A stretch of 64,000 nucleotides of DNA from NCBI GenBank assembly GCA_009617715.1, contig VTFK01000645.1, positions 1-64,000 on the forward strand, in the 5' to 3' direction. The stretch comes from Plectrocnemia conspersa (Eukaryota > Arthropoda > Insecta > Trichoptera > Polycentropodidae). Made by a program: the position numbers and the translations under genes. Numbering within the stretch: the first letter of the stretch is position 1; each line of letters starts with the position of its first letter. Below, in pieces: positions 12,781 to 24,104 of this stretch. Under the pieces are notes generated by a model that had not been told where the DNA came from, searched no databases, and worked only from the letters and a program-made list of their open reading frames with translations.

Positions 12781-13987
12781 AGGAAATTAATTCGAAATTC
12801 CCCTCACTGGATTCCAAGCGATTGAATACCTTTAAGAATATTTTTTAAATCATTCATTTCCTACAAATTATTATTTTACTATACTAATTAAAAATAGCCA
12901 TAAATTTTTAACCATTTACAAAGAGAAACGTTTATCGCGTTAAAGTTCTAACGGTTAGATAATCGTGGATAATAAAATTTTAATTAATTAATTATAAAAC
13001 ACTTAAACAATCTATAGTTTGCCGGTAGTTAAAATAAATTGCAATTACACGTTTTATTATACGTATCGGATCGTAAAATCTTTTGACATTTTTTAGTTCA
13101 TTTAACACCATAAATTTACTATGAAATTAGTGCTGTTCAAATTTACACCACTATGAAAAGATAAAAACAATTTTATTAAAAAGGTTTGTTTGCTAAAATA
13201 AAAAACATAGTTCTAGTTCGCAAGTTGTGTAAGCAAAAAGAAATTTGTCCAAACAGCGCATTTTTTTTAAGTAATCACAAAATCATAAATTTAACAAATA
13301 GAGTTGGAATTGGATAGATGTTACAATTACTTAAGATAGAACCTAAAAATAGGATAAAATCCGTATTTAAAATAAAGAGATCCCTGCTTACAGTCAGGAC
13401 CACCGAGAGATCCACTGAAAAAACAATGATTCCGGACCTCAAAAATTATATTTTATATATTTTTCAAAATCGTAATATAATTTCTTAAATAAAAAATAAT
13501 AGGTACGAGTTAACCCTTTCTATGCTACAAATAAATATAAAAAATAGCCACCGTTGCGACATATTTTCTGAAAGCATATTTTATGCGAAATATTTTAATT
13601 AGGCATTAAAAATTATTAAAAATATTTACTCATCATATTTACTTTATAATTAATCGTGTTTGCTGCTCAGTGTTGCCATATAGTGAATTTCCAGTCCAGG
13701 TCAATAAAATCGTGCCATCGCGTTTATATCAAGAACGTTTATAAAGGTGTTCCATAATTAGCGCAAGATTTAAATTTGCCGTCATTTGTGCAGTAAATGT
13801 TGACAGATGATAGTTTAGGGTTATTAAAAATAAATAATAATCATGAATAATACTATCTTATGCACTTTATGATTCAATAAAAAAAAACAATGTGTGTTCC
13901 ATTTAATTCAAATCTTGCGTTAATTTTGGGATTAAGATAATATTAAGAGTGAGAATCGAATAAAGTATCTAAACCGATAAATACATG

Positions 13988-14226
13988 TAAACCGAATTTT
14001 GTTCAATAGGAGAGCGCAAAAAACAATTATCCCTCCTCAGAAGTCAAAAATTCACGTCAAATGCAATAAAATCGTGCCGTCGCCGTAGCAGTGGGAACGC
14101 TCGTTACCGAGCGTTCCCACTGCGACGGCGCCGACACGATTTTATTGCATTTGACGTGAATTTTTGCCTTCTGAGAAGGGATAATTGTTTTTTGCGTTCT
14201 CCTATTGACCAAAATTCGATTTGAAA
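13988..14226. mobile_element. Long palindromic foldback element
   Basis: Two arms of about 115 bp are inverted copies of one another around the loop TTAC at 14104-14107. The inner stem is GTGGGAACGCTCG/CGAGCGTTCCCAC. The arms carry only scattered mismatches, for example GAGAGCGC against GCGTTCTC at the outer part. The outer arm (AATAGGAGAGCGC, TTCACGTCAAA.GCAA) recurs at 33190-33255 and 33450-33545, so this is one form of a repeat family. If transcribed it would give a long hairpin RNA. Confidence 0.8.
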
Positions 14227-14227
14227 A

Positions 14228-14410
14228 TACTTTGTTCAGCATTGTTATTAAAACTCAATAGTAATATCGGTAAGGATAGCTATCATATTTTTAAAACATA
14301 GTATAATATGGAAATGCAGACAAACTATAGAGAAATATGTGAGATGCAATGTCTATATGTACTTATTCTTCCGCTTATTTTCCCCTGAGAGATGAGTTGG
14401 CTTAGTTTTT
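14228..14410 (-). repeat. Repeat family C, inverted copy
   Basis: Reverse complement of the unit present twice at 33030-33545. Shared words include GGATAGCTATCATATTTTTA, TACTTATTCTTCCGC and GAGATGCAATGTCT. It adjoins the foldback at 13988-14226, whose arm is part of the same unit. Confidence 0.75.
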
Positions 14411-14460
14411 ATTTTGGACTTTAGCTAATAAAAGTTCTAAAACAATAATTAATTAATTTT

Positions 14461-14520
14461 CATTAGGTTAGCTTTGGGTTTGAACAACAAATGGACGTTT
14501 ACCAACTGTCAAATTGAGTT
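14461..14520 (+). repeat. Repeat family D (AACCTAACC-type terminal segment), copy 1
   Basis: CATTAGGTTAGC.TTGGGTTTGAACA, AAATGGACGTTT and AACTGT form a block also found at 57836-57895 (same orientation) and reverse-complemented at 27585-27640 and 32803-32862. The constant order suggests the end of one DNA transposon family. Confidence 0.65.
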
Positions 14521-14988
14521 TCATATACATTTTAGAGCAGCATATTAGCGCCTAATAGTTCACTTATATTTTCATTAGTAGAAATATATATCTACTGGTA
14601 AAAAAATATATTTTGAATTCACTAATGAAAATTTAACTTTACCATAAAATATACATTCACAGTAACATTTATACATCGGATGTAAATAAATATGTATGTT
14701 AATGTATAACACACGGAAAAATTTAAAACGTATCATTTTAATAGCACATGCCAAATAATTTATATTTTCACTGGTAAAAATATATATCTACCAGTGAAAG
14801 TGTATTCCGATGTGATTTTACTGAAATGAAATATTTTAAAAAGTATTTTCGGGATAGATTCGAGCTTTTTTAGGAATAAGCACATTAAACTAAATGTATT
14901 ATTTATTTATTTTGCTGCATTAAATCTAGTTGTCAAATTACCGATAATAATAAAAACATTAAATTTATATAATTCTTTGCTTCTTTCT

Positions 14989-15022
14989 TAGGTATTCGAT
15001 CTAAATTCAGATCGAATACCTA
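14989..15022. repeat. Perfect 14-bp hairpin
   Basis: TAGGTATTCGATCT, spacer AAATTC, then AGATCGAATACCTA. There is no T tract of terminator type and no neighbouring gene. It may be the centre of a small MITE. Confidence 0.7.
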
Positions 15023-15475
15023 AATTGACTGCTACTAATTTACATTTATTGAATATTTTCTCCCATATCTAATATTTTTAAACGTTCAAAAAGGAATGAA
15101 GTCGAGCAACAATATTTATTATGAATGTACTACCTAGAAAGTAGGTGCTTTTGAAGGCAATGTTCCGCTCCTTTTTTTTTATTGTATAAAAAAGGGCTAA
15201 AGGATCTTATATTTGAAATACATCAGTATATAGGTAAATCTCAAACTGTAGTTTAGTTCAAATTCATTATTTGTGGTAGTTTTTGCTTTTTTAATAAATA
15301 TATTCTTGCTATGATTATTTCCAGAGTTGGACCCCTTAAAGAATACGGGCCCTGTAGATAGTCTGGACTAGAAGAGGGACAGCATTGAAGAAGAATAACA
15401 ATATTAAACATAAAAGTAATTTTATGTTCAAATTTTATTTTTATTTTATTTTTTATTTTTTCGATTAAATTAAGA

Positions 15476-15515
15476 CCATCGTGGCCTAACAGGTTACCCC
15501 AATGCGCCACGATGG
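15476..15515 (-). repeat. LINE 3'-terminal hairpin, reference copy
   Basis: CCATCGTGGC and GCCACGATGG form a perfect 10-bp stem around a 20-base loop in the 3' UTR of the Jockey-type LINE. The same structure recurs at 45858-45897 (identical stem) and, with altered stem sequence, at 34504-34543, 29759-29798, 24151-24186 and 24689-24725. Such hairpins are plausible reverse-transcriptase recognition signals at LINE/SINE 3' ends. Confidence 0.75.
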
Positions 15516-15597
15516 AACGCAAATTATAAATTTATAAAACATAAAAAAACGTATATATATAAATAAATATAACAATACTTAAACATAACAAAAAAAA

Positions 15598-15739
15598 TTA
15601 TAAAATATTAAAATTAAAAGATATAAACCGGATCAGATCCTCGTAGCTAACATTAAATAAATCAATTTTCAATGCCAGCGTATTAAGGAGCCGTATGGCC
15701 ACAGCTATAGGCGAGTCGGCAAGTGCGGATGTCCTAGCC
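15598..15739 (-). pseudogene. C-terminal end of the Jockey-type reverse transcriptase ORF
   Basis: It reads A-R-T-S-A-L-A-D-S-P-I-A-V-A-I-R-L-L-N and ends at the stop at 15598. It continues the RT ORF on the far side of the hAT element (…L-L-M-E-L-G-L-G at about 17164). The target duplication TCCTAGCC at 15732-15739 marks the break. Confidence 0.75.
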
Positions 15740-17155
15740 CAGTGGTCGGCAAACTTATTGGCCGAAGAGCCAAATATGTACATTACAACGATTCAAAATA
15801 GTTCTGAGAGCCAAATCTGTTTTTTAATTTAGTAAACCTTTATTATAATTTTAAACCTTCATTAAATTACAGGTACACTGAATAAAACTTGATTTCACAC
15901 TTAATAAAGATTTATTAGTTGATAAACAATAATATGAAAGTAAGGTATCCATAAATTTAAATCATGACAATGACTGACAAACACTTAATGCAAACAATGT
16001 CCTTGCATCTCCTTGGAAAGTTTCAGTAAGTCAGGTTTATATGTTGTTGTTTTTGATTTTTAGGCATGATTCCAGGTTCTCATCAATAAGACAACTTTTC
16101 AGTTTACTCTTGATAAAGTTCATGCTTGAAAAAGGTTTGTTCGCATTAATATGTAGAACCAAAAGGAAAAGAACAGCAAACGCAAGCTTTTCAGCGGATC
16201 TTAAGAGTCAGGAATACTATTCCAAACGTTGAAAATGATCATGACTTCATTCTCCAGGTCTTACAAAGCAGACCACTTGTGTTGTGAACTAAGATCACAT
16301 TCGTTCTTCTCCGATATTTCCAAATCAATACAAAGACGTTCAAATTTGGAGCTCCATATTTTCTTGTTTTTTAAATCCTGCAATTATATTTCAAAGTTAC
16401 TAATGTCAATGCCAAAAGGAGAAAATTTCAACTCAGTTTATTGTAGCATTGAGAAGATTTTTGTCGAATGCTAAGGTCACTTTGAAACCTGCTGAGAAAT
16501 GCTTTCCTCATATTTAAAATTGTTGTTTTGAAATGGTGTTTGTCAATAGAGGAATTATTTTTCTTGGCGATGCTTCAAGGCTCGGAAAGTGAAACAATGT
16601 TTCCCTTTCAAAATCTTGAGCAAAAGTGTTTTAAAACGTTCTTTCTTGATAACCATCGAACCTTGTTATGAAGCAGAAAATCAGCGTACTCACTCTTCAT
16701 TTCAACTAAAAATTCTCTGAATTGACGATGATTAAGAGTTTTAGCTACAATGGAGTTGATGATCGTGATCACTAATCCCATAACTTTACTAATTTCTTCC
16801 GGAAATATCTGCGCACAAAGCGCATCTTGGTGAATAATGCAATGATAAACCAATATCTCGTAATTATTTTTTTCTTTCAAAATGGCAACAAACCCTTTTC
16901 TGACGCCAGTCATACTTTTGGCCCCGTCTGTAACCGCCAAGTACGCAGATTGACAGCTGTCATACTACTACGCTGCGCTGCGCCCCTATCGGACGAAACA
17001 GATACTACGTCAACGCTCACGTACACATTCAACGTTGCATGGAAAGGACACTCGACCAGAATTAGCGCCCGGGCCCGTGGATATTTGTGCCAGAGCCGCA
17101 CTCAAGGAGCCAAAGAGCCGCATGCGGCTCCGGAGCCGCACTTTGCCGACCCCTG
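15740..17155 (-). mobile_element. hAT transposon inserted in the LINE, exact 8-bp target duplication
   Basis: The left end is CAGTGGTCGGCAAAC and the right end GTTTGCCGACC-like (CTTTGCCGACCCCTG), typical hAT termini. TCCTAGCC occurs immediately outside both ends (15732-15739 and 17156-17163), an exact 8-bp duplication as made by hAT transposases. Subterminal GAGCC/GGCTC repeats lie inside each end. The 1416-bp interior carries a transposase fragment on the minus strand, so the copy is internally deleted. Confidence 0.9.
16608..16940 (-). pseudogene. hAT transposase fragment (ZBED5/GTF2IRD2-like class)
   Basis: A 110-codon frame with T-D-G-A-K-S-M-T-G near the start, the block C-I-I-H-Q-D-A-L-C-A, and the motif V-R-W-L-S-R near the end. 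This is the pattern of the catalytic core of the hAT branch that also gave rise to the vertebrate domesticated genes ZBED5 and GTF2IRD2. The N-terminal zinc finger and the C-terminal dimerisation region are not intact. Frames on the other strand here are shadows. Confidence 0.8.
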
Positions 17156-17163
17156 TCCTAGCC

Positions 17164-18050
17164 CTAACTCCATCAAAAGAGGTCTCGATCGTGATTCTCG
17201 AAAATGTTCCGGAACCCAAAACTGGAATTCCTCGAGAATAGCTGGATTGTCGACAACACCTTTTAGTAGTTTGAAAAAATGCTTAGCGACATACAGCTTT
17301 CTGCGAGAATTCAGCGAATCATATCCCAACGCTCCTAAAAGAAAGGCGCTGGGATATAAGAACGGATAATAACCAAATGTCCTTTTGTAAAGGTATCTTA
17401 AATACCTTTTTTGAATTTTTTCTACTAAAAGGGAATATTTGGCTATTCGGGGATTCCAAATTATAGATCCCGATTCAAGAATACTACGAACTAAGGTGTC
17501 ATAGAGGATGCGAATAACTGACGGATCGTCAAAGTGAAAGGCATTCCTCATAACAAAGCCGAGCATCTTGGAAGATTTATCACAGACGTCGTGTATGTGT
17601 AGAGAGAACCTCCATTTGCTCTCGAAAGTGGTTCCGAGATCTTTAATGGAAGTTTCTCTAGTCAAAATGTTACCACCGAGATGGTAGAAATAAGCTGATG
17701 GCGAACGGGATCGAGAAAATGACACAGTATGGCACTTTCCGACACTAAAGGGCAGACGGTTAACGGAAGCCCATCTCCACAGAGAGTCTAAATCACTTTG
17801 TAGAGAGAAGGAGTCCGCAACAGATCGAATGCATTTATATAATTTTAAATCATCTGCGTACAGAAGAAAACTTGAATTTTTAATTGCTGTATTTATGTCA
17901 TTAATAAATAACACAAAAAGCAGAGGTCCCAGATTGGATCCTTGAGGAACCTCCGAAGAAATGAATGATACATTTTGTCTTTTAGGAATAGATTATTAAA
18001 ATCTATAGAATATAAACAGAATTGGTTTTGAAGTAAATAACATTTATGAC
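17164..18050 (-). pseudogene. Reverse transcriptase fragment, Jockey type
   Basis: It reads (minus strand) S-S-E-V-P-Q-G-S-N-L-G-P-L-L-F, then the catalytic block L-L-Y-A-D-D (about 17858-17841), then the downstream block K-D-L-G-T-T-F-E-S-K-W and the R-S-I-L-E-S-G-S-I-I-W-N-P segment, all standard for Jockey-superfamily RTs. A frameshift near 17960 separates an earlier piece (S-Y/C-Y-L-L-Q-N-Q, about 18040) from the rest. The endonuclease domain is absent. Confidence 0.85.
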
Positions 18051-18479
18051 TAGCTGTAGATACAAGATTCCGTGTTGAGATTTAAACTACCTCCATCGAC
18101 AGCCATAACTCTTTCACTCGATTGGATAATCTGTTACAGATTTTATCTCGAGCCGATTTTACAATCGCTCCGAGATGCTCTGACGCTAGTAGCGCAGATT
18201 TACAAATTCGCATTCATGAATTGCTAATGTTACACCCGCTCGCATTATATAACCACGAGGGCCACTTGCAGAAAAGTGTCACATGTAAATCATTTTGGAA
18301 AGTTGTCACATTGACCGTAGGGTATCGTTTCACCAGCTAACTGATAATTACCCTGGTTGCGTACACTGAAGTATATTTTCTTTTTCCATCATATTTTAGG
18401 AGAATAATATATAAAAAATATTTTTTAATTCATTATACAGGAACACAGTAAGTTAGTGTCGTTACAGCAAACAATCGTC

Positions 18480-18800
18480 ATAAATTAATATTATTAACAC
18501 ATTCCGGTCCAACATCGCCGCGGACAAAATTTATTCAAACAATTACACGGCCTCGCCGGTCGTTTAACCCACACTGTATAACCCATACGATTTAACTGCT
18601 ACGTACTCATATATAACATTAATATTATTAATAACGGACATTTAGCGGATTACAGATCAATCACACGCCTAGCGTTTTAGGCTCGACCCAGAAGGCCTGT
18701 CCGTTTCGGATCACTGCCGATTCATTATGCGCGTTTACGCCAACGCTTATTACATACTGTGATACACCACAGCGGTCGTCGATCTGGAGACGACCTTAAA
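18480..18800. other. Island of higher G+C with a candidate small coding exon
   Basis: The minus strand from about 18795 to the stop at 18661 is open for about 45 codons (…C-G-V-S-Q-Y-V-I-S-V-G-V-N-A-H-N…). A weak acceptor (TTTTAAG) precedes it. The composition contrasts with the flanks. I recognise no family, and an opening of this length can arise by chance in such DNA. Confidence 0.25.
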
Positions 18801-19129
18801 ATTTGAAGCAAAGTAGAACCATATAGCAAGTACATAAGTAAAACATTTAATTTACAGAAAAAAAAACTTTGAAAATTTTTGCGCTACGCAGCTGTTGAAA
18901 ACCAGCTTTTAAACATACTTTTTTCTGATGAAAATGTAAAAAATATCGTTTTGAATAACATATTTCAATGGACATTCAAAATATGTCTTGAAAAACATAT
19001 ACAAGCATAAACATAAATAGTTTTAAAATAAAACACAGAAAAAAATATGCTGTTTAATTAGGCTTCTTTATATTAACATATTTTATTTTTGTTTTTAATA
19101 CATAATTTATTTTTAATGATATTCTTCAT

Positions 19130-19425
19130 GAGCTAAATTAGCTCATTATGAGAAAATTTTAAATACTTAATATGAATAACTTTGTTCGATTTTAATAATT
19201 CTCACGATATTCCTCCGTGAGATTAGAAAAATCTAGGAAAACCTAATCTGTGATGATCGATCAGAATTATAATTATATAATAATCACTTTTCCTAAGCTA
19301 TTTAGATCTCTCCGATACGATATCATTTTAAAAAAACACTAAGAGTTAATATGGGATTTGAACCCAAGTCTTTAGAGTAATAGTAACCAACTTCAACAAT
19401 TCATCTATCGTGTTTATTCAGTATA
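19130..19425 (-). repeat. tRNA-derived SINE copy, head preserved
   Basis: The minus strand has a perfect pol III B box (GGTTCAAATCC, about 19350-19360), preceded by a degraded A-box-like segment. Downstream is the body shared with the other copies (CCTAGATTTT..CTAATCTCACGG.GGAATATCGTGA when read leftwards). Related bodies lie at 19720-19870, 20445-20530, 24230-24440, 24780-25010, 34720-34860, 45600-45790 and 57640-57790. Confidence 0.7.
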
Positions 19426-19559
19426 GTTAATTTACAAAGACACATACGATATAATGACTATCTTAAACAAAAATAAAACATAAACGTAAAGGTAATATAG
19501 CTTAACAATCGACCTAACTGAACCTATAAAATTTTTTTTAATTTTCAATTATAATATGA

Positions 19560-19870
19560 TATGCATTAACCTAATTTGCCATTTCAACGGTGTAAACACA
19601 ATCAATGTTACAAGTAAGAAGTGAGAGAGTATGTAAACCAGTGACATCTACTAAATAAACTAGTATTACAACATAAAATCAATGGATGTCACTAATTTAT
19701 TTATAACGATATTAATTCGTGAGCTTAGAAAAAATCAAAATAACATATTTATGAGCTGAATTTATAATACCTTATATTAACAACCTAGCTCGATTTTATT
19801 TATTCTTTACGATATTCATCCGTGAGATTATAAAAATCTATGAAAACCTAAGCTGTGATAGAAATTGATA
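19560..19870 (-). repeat. SINE copy, body only
   Basis: Shares the CATCCGTGAGATTA..AAAATCTA.GAAAACCTAA block with the copy at 19130-19425. The tRNA-like head is missing and the left part has degraded. Confidence 0.55.
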
Positions 19871-20004
19871 TTAACGCACCTAGTATTATAGGACTATTAT
19901 TAACTTATTTAAAGTTTGAAAATATGATATTACACCTTTATCTTTTATATAAATAAAAAAAATGTAGGCACCATATAGATTAAAAAACTACTCGACTGAA
20001 ATAT

Positions 20005-20065
20005 CGGGCTCTAACTAAAGAGACAAATTATATGCATCCTAAAGTAAGTAGTATATTAAATTATA
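20005..20065 (+). repeat. Short dispersed repeat B, copy 2
   Basis: Same ACAAATTATATGCATCCTAA block as 11575-11640, followed in both by A.TAAGTAG.ATAT. Confidence 0.6.
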
Positions 20066-20149
20066 GAACTATTATTAACAATATTTAATAATAAATCATT
20101 TAAAATTTGATAAAATAATATTACACCATTATTTTTAATATAAATAAAA

Positions 20150-20345
20150 GGCAATGTTCGTATGTGTGTGTCCTATAGACTCAAAAACTACTGAACCGAT
20201 ATCGTTGAAAATTTTACAGTTTGTTCTGATCAGTGACAGGAGTGTTTAAAAGTGGAGAATGAAATCAGATAGGTAGTGCTGTTGCTTTTACAGAGTTGTA
20301 AGGCTCAAACGCGCTCGCGATAATTTTAACGTCATATCATGTCAC
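20150..20345. repeat. Probable transposon fragment
   Basis: The phrase CTCAAAAACTACTGAACCGA, followed by T.TCGTTGAAAATTTTACA, resembles a sequence that recurs in many arthropod mobile elements. I cannot name the family from the sequence alone. It is followed by a degraded SINE head at 20445-20530. Confidence 0.4.
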
Positions 20346-20444
20346 ATTGCCGTCATATTTTTATTTGTTTAAATATATTTTAATATAGTATTAAATACTC
20401 GCATCCTGTCAGGTACAACCAATAAATTAGATTATAATAAATTT

Positions 20445-20530
20445 TAGATACTCGCCGCCGTTCCATATCCGTTCTAATTTTGATCTCCCAGAAACGATAA
20501 AAATTGAAAAACAATTATATGGGATTTAAA
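20445..20530 (-). repeat. SINE fragment (upper body only)
   Basis: Contains TTTTGATCTCCCAGAAACGA and ATATGGGATTTAAA, matching the region next to the B box in the 19130-19425 copy. The B box itself is mutated. Confidence 0.5.
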
Positions 20531-21792
20531 TAGTTCAAATATTTTTATCTTTAAGAATTCGAATATTGAATAGTTAACAATAAAATATTCGAATATATGA
20601 GTATATTCGTTAAGTTATGGAGAATCGAATGTTTTTAAAAAAAAAAACTAATAAAAATAGAAAAACCTATCTATTTAAAGTAATAAATTACTTTAGAAGC
20701 ATTATATTCGTATTAATTTAAAAAAAATCAAATAACAATATCAGCCATTGAAAATGTTCATAGATATTAATTCAGAAATATGAGTAATTTTTGGAATTTC
20801 GGCAATTAAAAAGTGTTTTTAGAATCGATCGGTCTTTATTGTTTTTTTAAATATCAAATATTTCACTACAAATATTCGGTTTGAAGTCTAGAATCATACC
20901 TTTTAAAGTATGTTAGGTATTCATCATTGACTTACAAACGCGTTGACTTTGGCATAATTCGTTTTGATTACTATTGTGCCATAAAAAGTACAGAATGATA
21001 TATTTATTCAGTTAAACATACCTAGCCTTTTATTATTTATATAGTGTAAATACTACATCCTAAATTTGTACTAATAATTAAAAAATATTTTACAATTGCA
21101 ATAAAATAATTATAAAGCGTATGTTTTATTATACATAATATAGTATTATAAACTAATTCGTATTTTATGATATGTATGTATATAAATCACTCACGCTCGT
21201 GTTTTAACTGCAGAAAAAATATATAATAGTCTGACATGCAGATTTTATTGCTACTATAGCCATATAGTATCTAACAAATTACACTATAATCAAAGCTTAT
21301 TCACAACTTGTTAATAACTATAATGCTTTGACAAAACCCATAAAAATATTACAAATATACATATGATATATATGAGTGTGTTGATTTTCGCAATCTCTGT
21401 ATATTTTATATATTTTTTTAGGTTCATTAGAAAATTTTTAATCAATAAAGCAATCAAATACACCATTCAATCCGTTGATGATTGACAATGAAAAAACATT
21501 GACATTTCAATTTCGTTACCGCATCAAAATCGATTATAACGGAAATCCGTTTCGCCGTTAAATTTGAATAAAACCCAAGGCCTTCCATAACCGAGCATTG
21601 CTCAATATCGATAGAAAATAATTAAAAATTATTTTATTATCACGTGATTAAACGTGACGTGATTTAATGTGAACCGAGCCTTATGATAAAATTATGATAA
21701 AGGATAAGTGGGTCGTTTTATGCAACTGCGCTCGAATCTGATAAGCAAATTATTGCGCTCATAGCATTATGAATATGAATCAAGAGACTCAC

Positions 21793-21963
21793 CTTGCAGA
21801 GTGCTACGCCGCTGTCCAGACGATCCATGAAGTTGTCCACGTTGATCATCAAATCAGGATACAGAGTATTCAGCCATTCGGCCAAGTCCTCTTTCATGGC
21901 GTAGAGGTACTCTTCGGAAGATTTGAAGGGTCTGAAAGACCTAGCCTCAATCATCACGGCCAT
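21793..21963 (-). CDS. pigs: First coding exon of a Gas2-like calponin-homology protein (Pickled eggs-like)
   Basis: The 57 codons from the ATG at 21963 match the N-terminus of the Gas2-like family (Drosophila Pickled eggs, vertebrate GAS2L). Key blocks are [21 protein letters not shown], then [14 protein letters not shown], the first half of a single calponin-homology domain. These proteins link actin filaments to microtubules. The exon ends in phase 0 at CTGCAAG|GTGAGT (donor just left of 21793). An in-frame ATG at 21990 could add nine residues, but the family usually starts close to the 21963 methionine. The remaining exons should lie further left on the minus strand. I could not find them before position 1, so the gene has long introns or extends outside the window. 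The orthology is strong, the symbol inferred. Confidence 0.85.
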
Positions 21964-23195
21964 TTTTAGCGAATTTTTAGACACAACCAAAGAAAATCGT
22001 TACGAAAACAAATCAAAATAAATTGTGATGATGTTACTATATTGTCAAAACAATCTTCATCTTCCGCACGAGAAGATTTTTCGTCAGTGCATATTTTGTG
22101 GGTGTGGTTTGCCTTTAGGTGTTGATTGACGATGTGTTATCAGCTTGAACATCACATTATCATGGGCGTTACTTTGCCGTATCTGAAACAATACATAATG
22201 AATATTAGTTTTAATTGAATTTTACAAAAAGAGTAATAATACATAAACCTCTCCCGTTAATTCAAGAATACAACAAATAGAAAAACGGTTGTCAAGTACA
22301 CAAAATTGTTAGGTTCTGTAACCAGGATCTTTTGAAACAATTGAATGGTTTTTAAATATTGTATAACGGTATTAGTAGGTCAATATTTAAATTAAATTGA
22401 ATCTGTTTTAAGATTAATAATTTTTTATGGTAAATTACCTATAGATTAATATCAAACAAGGCGAGACAAGAATAATTTATGATAGCATAATTATATACAA
22501 AATATATCGATAAAAACTGAATTAGTGAAATTAACTAACATAGAAATAAAATCGTGTCATACAGTTACATATGTATGTGTAAATTGGCATTTTAAATAAA
22601 ACAATAAAAATTTATTGTTCCAGATATATGTATAATATGTACATATGTTACAAAATAATCAATAAATATCGTCAGTATTTTTTGGTTCTATGATGCAATT
22701 ACACAAGAAAGAAATTGCACATTGAAAAATTACACACGCAATAAATTTCACATTTTCTAGTAACATATTTAACCCTTTCGGTGTGCATATGAAATATTAA
22801 AAGCTGAAATAAAAAAATATACCTTTTTTCCATAAATATATTATTAATGATAAAAATGATTTAAAATTAAAAAAATATTACAAAATAAAATAAGTAATTT
22901 ACATTAATATGAAACAGTGTTTTTATGTATTGTATAATATTTTTCATTTAAATTTATTTTATTTAGTTGTTATAAAAATAAAAAATAAAAATTTACATTT
23001 TTTGTTAACTTTATTAAAAATGAATTTTACTTTTAGTTGAAACCCCATATATATATTTTTGAATGAATTTTTGCAATTATGAAAAAGTGTACCATACCAA
23101 TACAAATTACTAACACAATATAATTGTAAAATATTTTTTAAAATAAAATACATTTTAGGTGTCGCTTTTGATATTTAATATGCATCACAACAAGG
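21964..23195. other. 5' flank of the Gas2-like exon, otherwise no gene
   Basis: 21964-22150 is less AT-rich and probably includes 5' UTR of the Gas2-like transcript. Possible upstream acceptors on the minus strand are weak, so the UTR splice site is undecided. 22200-23195 is AT-rich with nothing recognisable. Confidence 0.45.
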
Positions 23196-23199
23196 TTAA

Positions 23200-23766
23200 C
23201 CCTTTGAGCGGTATCGCCGTACAAGTACGGCAGTCGCTCTTTCACTATTTTGAGGTACCTCAAATAGTTATACATTTACAAATTTAACTGAACATAATAA
23301 ATAAAATACCTTATATTTATATAATATTTTTTTAAATTTGATTTAATGTTTATAATTTGCATAGAAAATAATATCAATAAATTAAAGAATACGAACTAAA
23401 TGAGCGTTACAAAAAAATTATATTAATGTTATAACAAAATAATGAGAGCCTCTGAATCGATATAAAAATCCACAAAACCCGATTAATACACAAAAGAATA
23501 TGTAAAATAAATTAACGAAATTTAATAACAGAAAATTGTTAAAATAAATTGATAAAGCATATCAATTTAATAATAAATTTAATTAAAGCAATAAAACGTT
23601 GAGAATTATCGATTTTTTCCCCATAATTTACTATAAATTCAATACAAAATAATAATAAATAAGTAACACCGGAAATAATTATGGAAAAATACTAAAAATT
23701 AACTCACTTTTAGGCATGTACTAACAAATTAGCAAATGTGTATAAATTAACTTACTACTCAAAGGG
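23200..23766. mobile_element. Possible piggyBac-like MITE
   Basis: The left end is TTAA then CCCTTTGAGCGG. The right end is the inverted CTACTCAAAGGG followed by TTAT. Ends starting CCC at TTAA sites are the mark of piggyBac elements, although the right duplication has a mismatch (TTAT). The interior is AT-rich and non-coding. An inner palindrome (TATTTTGAGGTACCTCAAATA) lies near 23254-23274. A related end, AACCCTTTCGG, occurs alone near 22770. Confidence 0.45.
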
Positions 23767-24104
23767 TTATTAAGCGTGCTACTATAGAATGTGAAATTAC
23801 TGCAGTGTGACCTTTATTGGTTTTGTAATTTTTTCCTTGTGTGATTTTTACTGTGTAATTTTATTATTTTAAAAAATATAAACCATTTTTATTTTCATAT
23901 ATATAATTTATTATTTTAATTTTATTATGATCTATTTATATTTATTTCATTAAAAAATATAAACCATTTTTTCTATTAATTTTATCATTTATTTTCATTG
24001 CTATTTTTTATTATTTTATTTATGTATATTAATTTTATTATTATTAGCAAACATTTTACTTATTATTCTATATTTATAGTATCATTGATGTTTTTACAAT
24101 ACAT

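Larger units (their letters stand above)
15440..18050 (-). mobile_element. Jockey-type non-LTR retrotransposon, 5'-truncated, split by a hAT element
   Basis: The minus strand runs from reverse-transcriptase sequence (about 18050 leftwards) through the end of the ORF at about 15598, then a 3' UTR with a hairpin at 15476-15515, then an A-rich tail. The block 15740-17155 is a later hAT insertion flanked by TCCTAGCC on both sides. Removing it rejoins the LINE reading frame region. The element is 5'-truncated, as is usual for LINEs, and frameshifted near 17960. Confidence 0.8.

Noticed and set aside
16827..17369. 180-codon plus-strand frame
   Set aside because: It crosses the hAT end, its target duplication and the start of the LINE RT, and is antisense to both transposase and RT frames. 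It is a shadow.
19340..19430. Possible true tRNA gene (perfect B box on the minus strand)
   Set aside because: The A box and cloverleaf arms are degraded and the body is repeated elsewhere, so it is a SINE head.
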